A DNA stretch of 64,000 nt from Timema cristinae (taxonomy: Eukaryota; Arthropoda; Insecta; Phasmatodea; Timematidae): NCBI GenBank assembly GCA_039000515.1, contig JBCFYV010000100.1:48323048-48387047 (forward strand), in the 5' to 3' direction. The position numbers and the translations under genes are program-made. The notes below the pieces were generated by a model. The model saw only the letters and a program-made list of their open reading frames with translations, ran no database searches and was not told the DNA's origin. Position 1 is the stretch's first letter. Each line of letters opens with the position of its first letter. Shown piece after piece: positions 56,238-64,000 of this stretch.

Positions 56238-56528
56238 ACTTTAATAATTATTATTAGCACCGCGTCTTATTACCCGTTCGGGTTGTACGCACTTACACTA
56301 ATGTGTAATGGTAGGATGATTGTGAGATGAAATGGAGGACCTACAGTTTAAAGTGGAATCCGAACCACGGTGGAGGCCTGGCATTCCCCACATTCACAAG
56401 ATGTCTTGTCAGAGGTGAAGGAAGGGTTTGGTAATCAGATAAATCTGTGCCGGGACCGAGGATTGAACCCCGGATCACAGCACTGAAGTCCGACACCTTG
56501 CCCCTAGACCACCAGGTCACCTACTTTA
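56238..56528 (-). mobile_element. SINE-A copy 7, short subfamily
   Basis: Full-length on minus, with A- and B-box regions present. Flanked by CTACTTTA at 56238-56245 and 56521-56528. The 3' end (left) is AATAATTATTATT followed by the shared tail. Confidence 0.96.
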
Positions 56529-57112
56529 CTAATAAATATAACCTTAGTCAAAAAGAGAATTAAAATAAACAAGTTTATAGAAACTATTAATTTCCTTCCT
56601 TCACCCCAAACTTTTTTTTAATAAAACACAAACTGCAATGATTTATTTTATCATCTTGAATAGTATTTTATATAAAAAAAGAGCTTTTTTTAATCATTTG
56701 ATAAAGAGTAAAACTCGTGTTTGCGTTTATGCATACGTATGGGAGAAAGATACAACAGGATAAGTGAGCTATATCCTGAGAACAATGCAACACGGAAATT
56801 CAACGTTCAGGACGAAACTCGCTTGAATATATTTAACATTAAGAGCCATTTATAAACGGAAACCTTTTACAACGAAAGAAAAACATTAGTTGAATGCAAA
56901 CGGCAAGGAAACAAGATGGCGCAGAGGTAAGAAATAATATTTTATATTTTCAGTCCCTCCTCCACGAACAAGGTTATTTTTTTTTTGGAAGATAATTATG
57001 TTTAAAATTTGCAATATTAACGAAATGGAATTATAAAAATTAAATTTAAGAATCTTAACCATATGGGTGGATTTAAATACCTGCACCGGTAGGCCAGCGA
57101 ACAAAGGTATTT
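56529..57112. other. AT-rich, nothing recognised
   Basis: No repeat or exon-like segment was recognised. Confidence 0.4.
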
Positions 57113-57290
57113 ATTTCACCCGCTTTGTTTGAACTATTTGTTGGTCAAGAGGCTGAGGTTCAAATAAAGGCTGGGTTTACTTTGGAAAAATTTCCTAAAT
57201 TGTTTTGTACGCTCCCACTACGTGAATGAGGGTACATATTGGATAAATTCGGCCTTTCATTTTTATCTACCTTATCCGTAGAAATATGCA
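57113..57290 (+). mobile_element. SINE-B, strongly diverged
   Basis: GGTCAAGAGGCTGAGGTTCA as the B-box region, TTTCCTAAATTGTTTTGTAC, CGTGAATGAGGGTACATATT and ATAAATTCGGCCTTTC follow the SINE-B order. The tail is absent. Confidence 0.6.
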
Positions 57291-57544
57291 GATAATGGCG
57301 ATAAAAAATAATCACAAAAAAATTTAGTAAAGGAATTTAAAATACTATTTTATTAGGAAAAAAACATATTTGACAGGTTGAAACTTTACTAGACCCACTT
57401 TTCGCTTGTTCATACGCCAAGTCTATATTGTGAGCCTACTAACGAACTGTACCAACTGAGCGGACACCGTCATTAGCAATGGTAGTGCTAGCATTTGCGG
57501 ACAGGGGGTGTCATGTTAACAAATATTTTAAAGAAAAGGCCTCC

Positions 57545-57730
57545 AGCTATTAATCTTAGTTTTCTAGACCGGAACCGCCACGTATTTAATCAAGTAGCTC
57601 CTAACTTGTCCTCACAAGGCCCGAGTTTAAACCAGTTATAGCTAGAAGAATCTGGAAACATCGGGACTGAACCTAAGACATCTGGATCTGAAGCCTGGAA
57701 CTCTGACCACTAGACCAATGAGGCAGTCAC
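57545..57730 (-). mobile_element. SINE-D copy 2
   Basis: On minus the head reads GACTGCCTCATTGGTCTAGT with A-box TGGTCTAGTGG, then the B-box region TTAGGTTCAGTCCCGATG. The body has CTTGTGAGGACAAGTTAGGA and GTTCCGGTCTAGAAAACTA. This aligns with 39724-39975 and gives that family a clear tRNA-like head. Confidence 0.8.
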
Positions 57731-58177
57731 TAATAATTTTGTAAAATGTTATGAATTTTGATTATAAAAAAATATATAGTATTACTATCTTCTAAGAGGT
57801 TCTTTAATTTTATTTTTTAAATTGACTGTTTGAAGTGTTTTGGTTATTATTTCCATTTATAGTAGATGTAGACTTTCTATTACCAACGATAAATATTTAA
57901 ACGACGGTTTTGTATGGCCAAAATTCATGGATAGCAAAAAAAAAAAGAAAAATCAGTTTTCAATGGTTATCTAAGCCAAAAACCAATAAAAAGTACTACT
58001 TGAGTATATTATACGGAAACAATTACCTCGTCCCACACAAAATACACCCCTCCCCTTTGAATCCTTTTCGGTAAGTGGATATTTGAGCCTCACCCAATCA
58101 AAATTATCTGATCTCACTCTATGCTATAAAGAAATCCAATTAAATAACTTAAGAGGTGATAATGTTGATTTTGCATA
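57731..58177. other. AT-rich, nothing recognised
   Basis: No repeat or exon-like segment was recognised. Confidence 0.4.
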
Positions 58178-58189
58178 GACTATAATACA

Positions 58190-58232
<43 letters not shown>

Positions 58233-58512
58233 GTACCACGTCTTACTACCCGTTCTGGCTACGCTAATGTGTAATGGTAGGGTGAATGTGATATGAAATA
58301 AAGGACCTACAGTTTAACGTGGAATCCAAACCACGGTGGAGCCCTGGCATTCCCCACATTCACAAGTTGTGCTTAATACACGTCTTGTCAGAGGTGAAGG
58401 AAGGGTTTGGTAATCAGATAAATCTGTGCCGGGACCGAGGATTGAACCCCGGACCTCCAGCTCAAAAGTCTTGACACCTTACCCCTATACCACCAGGTAG
58501 CCGACTATAATA
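58178..58512 (-). mobile_element. SINE-A copy 8, long subfamily, internal tail deletion
   Basis: Exact 10-bp duplication GACTATAATA at 58178-58187 and 58503-58512. The long block reads GTGCTTAATACACG. The tail lacks about 13 bp: on plus, CCCGTTCTGGCTACGCTAAT. A long (ATT)n tract lies at 58192-58231. Confidence 0.96.
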
Positions 58513-58571
58513 AACATTTGTTCAGTTTAAGATTTTTTTTTTGTAATATACTTCTAAGAATAAAAGGGTAA

Positions 58572-58650
58572 AAACTCACTTTGGTGGCCACACAGTATAA
58601 GGCGCTACTTTCGCAGGAATATTTTTATGGAGGAGGATTCAAATTTGTGA
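58572..58650 (+). mobile_element. SINE-B head fragment
   Basis: TTTGGTGGCCACACAGTATA and AGGCGCTACTTTCGCAGGAA match the SINE-Bb head. The B-box region is worn and the rest is lost. Confidence 0.6.
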
Positions 58651-58654
58651 TGAC

Positions 58655-58775
58655 TTGAATGATAGAAGAAAGTTCTAACTGTTGAAGGCGGACTCAGAGA
58701 ACAGGGTACATTGAAGGTATAAATTCACTGACGAAAAAATGGACCTGTCATTTGATAGAATACCTAATAATAATA
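58655..58775 (+). pseudogene. LINE 3' end fragment, lineage of 52430-52690
   Basis: Matches 52560-52690: GAAAGTTCTAACTGTTGAAG, AGGGTACATTGAAGGTATAA and GGACCTGTCATTTGATAGAA, ending in CCTAATAATAATAATAA. This shows the true 3' terminus of that LINE, a TAA-repeat tail. Confidence 0.7.
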
Positions 58776-58814
58776 ATAATACTATATATCTATATATATA
58801 TATATAATATATTA

Positions 58815-59134
58815 ACTAAAATATTGGTGACCTGGTGGTCTAGGGGTAAGGTGTCAGACTTCTATGCTCGCGGCCGGGGTTCAATCCTCGGTCCCGGCAA
58901 AGATTTATCTGATTGCCAAACCCTTCCTTCACCTCTGACAAGACATCTTGTGAATGTGGGGAATGCCAGGTCGCTACCGTGGTTCGGATTCAACGTTAAA
59001 CTGTAGTTCCTTCATTTCATCTCACAATCACCCTACCATTACACATTAGCGTAAGTGCGTATAACCCGAACGGGTAGTAAGACGCGGTGCTAATAATAAA
59101 ATAATAATAATAATAATAATAATACTAAAATATT
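58815..59134 (+). mobile_element. SINE-A copy 9, short subfamily
   Basis: Exact 11-bp duplication ACTAAAATATT at 58815-58825 and 59124-59134. A-box TGGTCTAGGGG and B-box region GGGGTTCAATCCTCGG are intact. It ends with the shared tail and a long AATAAT tract. This is one of the best-preserved copies. Confidence 0.98.
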
Positions 59135-60385
59135 TTACAGTTGATTTATTTTCTAAATACTATACAAACCAATTAAATGAAAGCTTTGAAATTTTTAGAT
59201 ATTGTTTTAAAAATTCAATTTGTGTAAATATAAACATTACTAAAATAATATTTGATATTTTATTTGAAGGAAACACGCTTAACGTTTACTTGAAATATCG
59301 GTTTTCGTTTATAAATAAAGACAAATAAACTGAAAAATTTCTCTCTTTAAAAGAAAAGTGGTCTTGGGGTTAGGACTTGAGAAAAAAAAATTGCCAAGTT
59401 GGGACCAATAAGATAGATAGAGAGAGAGAGAAATATATATAAAGATGAGGTCAAAACAAAGAACACAAGTCCCATCTACAGATCAATCCTAATGAAATTT
59501 TGTCCAGTTCAAATAGTCTACGCCCAAGTTTTTTTTTTCTTATTTTCTTTCTATTTCGTTTTGTTACAAAAGGAAAAGCAAATTCTATTTTCTTTTTTTT
59601 CTTTTTCTTCTTCTTGGACTGACAGCGAATGAAATGTTTGTTCCAAGCTCTTACGACAACGCGGGCCTAAAACGAGTCATATAAATTGAACGGTTTATTG
59701 ATTGGACATGATGAGTGTGTGTGTGTGTTACATGTGTTGCAAGGAGGAAAGTATTGAATTGTGTTGCGCGTAGTAAATTAGATTTTGTTTTTGGTCTTTA
59801 ATATCCTACTCACGTTTGAGCACTTCAGAGGTCAGCCATAAACCGCGTAATGCCTTTGAGAGATGAGTAGGGGGGGGGGGGGTGCTCAAATAACTAAATG
59901 GTGTCACATGAAAGAAGGGTGGTTATATCACAGTGATACGTAACGCAGATACTATACCCAAAGAGAATCGCCTTTACCTATACAACCAAATGTTAAATTA
60001 TGGCTCATTTAGGTACTTTAAAAAAAAAACTATACAAGATATCACTATATTTATTGTTACTTTGGAAATTTAACTATGCACATTCTAACGGGAGCTTTTT
60101 TAAAAATATAACAATAAACAGGATTAACATCTATATAAATATGTTGAAATGTGTTGGAAAATTAGAATTTTTTTTTACGTATTTAAAAATTAATATAAAT
60201 TATATATTTTTAAGATATTTATAAATCACCCGCTTCTAGTTGTTAGAATATACCTATAGATGAATCATAAAAAAAATCAATTCATTATCTAATATAGTTT
60301 GAGAAAAATATAATGTAAAGAGAATAACGTTATTTTTAATGTTAATATTGTTCAAATTAAGTCCCTCAAGTGTCAAAATAGCTCA
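59135..60385. other. No gene recognised
   Basis: AT-rich, with short GA (59415-59431) and GT (59714-59728) tracts and a G13 run at 59870-59882. No coding segment was recognised. Confidence 0.4.
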
Positions 60386-60389
60386 CTAT

Positions 60390-60630
60390 GAAATAACCGT
60401 CCAGTGTAGGAGTTACGGGTTCGATTCCCATCTGGTACTTTGGGGTCGTTCACCTTTCAGGAAAAATACCAATGTTCACCAGGGTTTAGTTAATTAGGTT
60501 TAAGAGTTTCCATCTGTTTCACACCCTCATACTCACTATCACCACCTCCTCATCTCATCGGGACATGGAAAGAGCCTCCATGGAAAGGATGTACGACTAG
60601 TAAATTAGGGCGTTCCCTAGGCGAAGATAC
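60390..60630 (+). mobile_element. tRNA-derived SINE-like element E
   Basis: ACGGGTTCGATTCCCAT is a perfect B-box in a T-arm context. The following text (TTTGGGGTCGTTCACCTTTC, CACACCCTCATACTCACTAT, GGACATGGAAAGAGCCTCCA) has no match to SINE-A to SINE-D. The A-box is unclear. Single copy in this window, so the family assignment is tentative. Confidence 0.5.
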
Positions 60631-60844
60631 ATTAGTAATGGATAATCTTTCCAGTACTTGGCCACAAATGATGAATTCCAGTCGTGCAATATATATACCT
60701 ATGAAATAATGACGTTCACTTTTGAGGGGAAAATTATGTAGCACAAAGATTTTAAAAAATGTTAAGAAAAAGAGATTCGTGGTTTATGAATAACCACTTA
60801 ATTATATTTGTACAGATTTTATAATAGTAAATATAATAATATAC

Positions 60845-60950
60845 TTTGGTGGCCGAAAGGTCTAAACCATTTGATGAATCTGGTGCTTTTTTTTTAGGTG
60901 TTTGGGAGCAAACTTTCCACATATTGTGTCAATTATTCATCTTCATTATA
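60845..60950 (+). mobile_element. SINE-B head fragment
   Basis: ACTTTGGTGGCCGAAAGGTC followed by TAAACCATTTG matches the SINE-Bb head. The remainder is worn. Confidence 0.45.
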
Positions 60951-61289
60951 CTACTATAAAGCCACATCGCTGACTAACTCACTGACATTAATGTTTACCC
61001 ACTTTCAGATTAGCTAGAAACTTGAAATTTGGCTAACTTATAGCTTCTAGCCTGTAACCGACGGGAAAATTCCAAAAAATTAAAAATTATAATTTTTAAT
61101 CCCCCAAAATAATGCAAAATGGTGGAGCAATTTTAAAGTCGGTGCGGACCTTTATTTGGAGGTCTCTTGTGGCTAAACGGTAAGAGCTACCTAATAACGG
61201 TTCTGGAATTAAATTAGTTTACATCCACTTTCAAAGAAAACTCACGGGGGGTTTGTGGGTGAAGCCCCCAACAAGCAAAGCGAGTCATT
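60951..61289 (+). mobile_element. Helitron-like non-autonomous repeat, copy 2
   Basis: Same landmark order as 42861-43309: CTATAAAGCCACATCGCTGA, GCTAGAAACTTGAAATTTGG, GGAGGTCTCTTGTGGCTAAA, and a final GGGGG-TTTGTGGGTGAAG-CCCCC hairpin followed by AGCAAAGCGAGTCATTG. It lacks about 100 bp present in copy 1 before the 3' end. Confidence 0.55.
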
Positions 61290-61464
61290 GATATAAAATC
61301 ATAGATTCTCAAACAACGCGTATTTTATTTGATTCGAATAAGAATCATTATTTATAAAGAATAATATTTAAAAATTAACGATTCTTATGCGTATATGCAT
61401 TTATGGTTGGCCCACTATGATAGTTTGGTCAAATTTATTGTATGTGAATTATAGAGCCTTATGA
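61290..61464. other. Nothing recognised
   Basis: AT-rich spacer. Confidence 0.35.
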
Positions 61465-61709
61465 CTCGGCAAGTAACTTGTAAGGTGGCATGCCGCATGC
61501 CAATGTGCAAAGGTTATCCACCCTTTGCCAAAGGCATCACTCTTGGTAAAGACCATGGGGTGCTGATTGGTGTTTGAATCCCAGTCGGGTAAATTAAGTC
61601 GGTTTATCCTTAATGTTTTTATATTCTCCATACACGCAAGGGTGGGTACACTTATTCCAAATTGAACCTTATTCATCCTTATCACAATAGCGTAATTAGT
61701 TCATATATA
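61465..61709 (+). mobile_element. SINE-B, diverged; first of a tandem trio
   Basis: The B-box region is GTGTTTGAATCCCAGTCGGG. The body has ACGCAAGGGTGGGTACACTT and the tail stops at GCGTAATTAGTTCATATATA, where the next SINE is inserted. Confidence 0.8.
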
Positions 61710-61983
61710 ACCCACCTCGGTGGCGTAGTTAGCTAACGCGCTAGTCGTGTTGAGTTTTACTGCCGAGGACGGGGAGATCGAGGTTCGAATCTTGGTCAGG
61801 TGAACTGGGGGTGGTTTTTCCTAAATGGTTTTCCACTCTCCCCACACACAAATGCGGGTTCACTTCCTTTAAATCCAACCTTCCCAATTCCTAATCCATT
61901 ATCGTAATTAGTACTTAAGCGTATAACCCGAACGGGTGGTAAGATGTGGTGCTAAATATATGTATATATATAGTTCATGTATA
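61697..61983 (+). mobile_element. SINE-B, SINE-Ba type, with TSD; second of the trio
   Basis: A-box TGGCGTAGTTAGCTAACGCG, B-box region GAGGTTCGAATCTTGGTC, intact body and shared tail. Flanks TAGTTCATATATA (61697-61709) and TAGTTCATGTATA (61971-61983) form a 13-bp duplication with one mismatch. The target is the tail of the preceding SINE-B. Confidence 0.93.
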
Positions 61984-62225
61984 CCCGCTTCAGCGACCTC
62001 AAGGTCTAAGCTACTACGCTCGCTGCCAAAGACGGAGATATCAGGTTCAATTCTGGTGTACTGAGGGTGTGTTTTTTTCCCCAAAATGGTTATCCACTCT
62101 CGTTCTCCCTAACCCCTATGCAAATGTGCGTACACTTCCTCTAAATTCAACCTTTCTAATCCTAACAAATTAGTGTAGTTCTTACATAAGTGTATAATCT
62201 GAAAGGGTGGTAAAATACTGCGAAT
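61984..62225 (+). mobile_element. SINE-B, SINE-Bb type; third of the trio
   Basis: Head CGCTTCAGCGACCTCAAGGT and CTAAGCTACTACGCTCGCTG, B-box region CAGGTTCAATTCTGG. The body has a small C-rich insertion (CGTTCTCCCTAACCCC). The tail is AATCTGAAAGGGTGGTAAAA. Confidence 0.88.
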
Positions 62226-62559
62226 TAAGGGGGGATGAAAGGGAGCGCGAACCAAGGAAAATAGTTTTTGCTATTATTTTTTTAACAAAAATGTATTTTT
62301 TTAACAAAATAAATATGATGTTACTTCATTAAATAAGTCATAATTTTATGTTCTACAAACAGAAATCTCAAAAAGTTTCTTGAATATTTAAAATAGTTCT
62401 CGTAACACTTGACGAGTGACATTTTAAGTATTAAAGAGAATGGTTCTTCATTAAAACTGTTTTAGGCCTTAACCCCAGTTATAGATGGATACAGAAATAA
62501 CTAAACCTACACATGGTGACATATATCAATATAAACACTTTTTTTTTGAGGGGGGGGGG
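62226..62559. other. AT-rich, nothing recognised
   Basis: Ends in a G12 run at 62550-62561. Confidence 0.4.
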
Positions 62560-62785
62560 GGAGGTTGACCTCGGTGGACTTTGGGTTAGGTACTCGCGTT
62601 AGGATTCAATGTTCGTGGGTTCAAACCCAGTTGAGATCGACGTTTTTTTTAATCAATAAAAATCTGTAACACAACTTCCTTCGTAAGGAAGAAAAGCCGT
62701 CAGTCCTATGTCGATTATGGTATGTAAAAGAGTCCTGGAAGGTATGTGAAAATACCTTTTCCAGCAAAATTGTTAAGTACTTTCG
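62560..62785 (+). mobile_element. SINE-C copy 2
   Basis: Head TTGACCTCGGTGGACTTTGG, perfect B-box region GTGGGTTCAAACCCAGTTGA, body AAAAATCTGTAACACAACTT and GGAAGGTATGTGAAAATACC. Aligns with 48966-49195. Confidence 0.78.
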
Positions 62786-63861
62786 CGCTTTAGATCATTT
62801 AAATTCTTTTCTGCTTATATAATCAGTTGATTCAGAAAGTGCACGTTAAATACATGAAATCTTTTTTTTAAATTGTTTATTTCGGAACATACAATGCAAT
62901 GAATGATCCATAATAATATCACGGTCGAAAATGTTGTATGAAAAATATTTAAAAAATTAACAAAGCTTTAAATTAAATTTGGTATGCTATCAAGTTTTTT
63001 TTTTAAATTTGAGCTAAAAAAAAATATCAAACTTTTTTTAATTAAAAATAAAGTGAAAATCTTCAAATTTTCAAATAAAATCCATGTATAAATATTAACA
63101 AAGTTCTAAGTTTGACTTTAGCTTAATTTTTTTTTAAAGAGGTGTTTCCTGTAATATGTTTGATTTTGATTCAAACTTTAGTACCAATAAGAATATAAAA
63201 TATTCTGTTTACTTATTAGAATATTGTGTTTAACTTCTCTTATGGCCCTTAACATTTTCTTCTAAAACAATGCTTTACTTCTTAATATATAATTAACTTC
63301 TCAATGAATAATTTATGAAATTATATTTTTAACAGCCTGCAAACAGTTGTCAACAAAAAGTAATGTAATAGATTTTAGTGACTAGATTAATTAAAATACA
63401 ATTTTGAGTCAGAAATGGCGGTACATGAGACTTAAGATTTACGTGCCTGGATTTGATTTTCTTGTATTTTTATTTTTTACTTCCCTCAATGAAACTGCCC
63501 TAGTACTGTTTCTAAGAATACTTTATTAGTACATTTAATATTCAGATTTACAGTTTTAAAGAAAAACCAAGGATTATCCATTATAAATTAGACTCTAATT
63601 TTACTTATCCACTAAAACACTATTATTTACAATTATAAAGTCTTAAAATCTTATATTTTGAAAATAAATAAATAAAGGAAGCATTTATCTCAATATTTAT
63701 AGTAATTTGTTTATAAAATAAATGATTAAATATAACATTAATTATAATTAATAACTGGTCTAAAAACTGAATCGAACGGTTAGCACAAGAAGAGGTTTGA
63801 AATCTAGCGATTTAATAAATTTACTACTAGGTCTTCTAAGAACCGAGATATGAACCTGATT
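62786..63861. other. AT-rich, nothing recognised
   Basis: Very AT-rich, with many A and T runs and no recognised repeat or gene. Confidence 0.45.
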
Positions 63862-64000
63862 TCAAGGACGCAGGGTCTAAGGCGCTACTCTCGCAGTAGA
63901 CTAAACTGACAATGACAAGAGGTCGTGTTTCGAATCTAGTTTGGGTGTATTGGGTTGGTTTTTCCAAAATGATTTTCCACTTTCCCTCTACGCAAATATG
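63862..64000 (+). mobile_element. SINE-B, SINE-Bb type, cut by the window end
   Basis: GCAGGGTCTAAGGCGCTACT, CTCGCAGTAGACTAAACTGA and the B-box region GTGTTTCGAATCTAGTTTGG, then TTTTTCCAAAATGATTTTCC and CTACGCAAATATG. The tail continues beyond the window. Confidence 0.9.

Noticed and set aside
1..64000. CRISPR arrays, bacterial operons, ribosomal RNA genes or viral integrations.
   Set aside because: No regularly spaced direct repeats with unique spacers, no rRNA-like conserved blocks, and no viral protein motifs were seen.

Overview
The window looks like non-coding eukaryotic DNA, intronic or intergenic: strongly AT-rich, with no bacterial-style genes or operons and no open reading frame that reads as a complete host protein. 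It is packed with tRNA-derived SINEs, decayed LINE tails, foldback and MITE-like elements, microsatellites and long G or C homopolymers. An insect is likely. The LINE remnants carry the RWEDNIKM / WVELA and WYDHVMRM type C-terminal tails familiar from insect genomes, and one SINE family has a core I associate with insect SINEs. SINE-derived reading frames such as [17 protein letters not shown] and [13 protein letters not shown] resemble, from memory only, peptides in predicted proteins of Timema stick insects. That last placement is a suspicion that I could not check.

The only stretch that reads as part of a host protein-coding gene is one 125-bp internal exon on the minus strand (47364-47488). 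It has good acceptor and donor sites and encodes a membrane hairpin of claudin/PMP22/calcium-channel-gamma type. If it is real, most of the window around it is intron or flank. An ETS/CRE-rich GC patch lies about 0.8 kb away at 46430-46600.

Repeats, left to right. 0-7.6 kb: two MITE candidates, a ~550-bp repeat, a LINE tail and three SINE-B copies. 8.6-17.9 kb: SINE-A copies, degenerate 55-bp tandem arrays, and an unknown element split by a SINE. 18.9-22.5 kb: a minisatellite built from 16 codons of a LINE, a degenerate long-period array, and SINE-B. 22.9-32.8 kb: SINEs, a LINE 3' region, and a cluster of four foldback elements. 33.6-38.1 kb: LINE tails on both strands, one split by a SINE-A with a target-site duplication. 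39.5-46 kb: SINE-D, a hAT-like element inserted in a SINE head, Helitron-like DNA, and mariner-like and hAT-like MITEs. 46.4-52.7 kb: the exon, flanked closely by SINEs and a MITE, then the second ~550-bp repeat copy and further LINE pieces. 54.5-64 kb: LINE tails, SINE-A and SINE-B copies including a head-to-tail cluster, and other tRNA-derived elements.

The repeats form a stratified record. SINE-A copies have near-perfect 8-13 bp target duplications, so they are fairly recent, and they interrupt older LINE and unknown elements. SINE-A and both SINE-B types have different tRNA-like heads but share one 3' tail, which suggests mobilisation by a common LINE partner that is not visible here.
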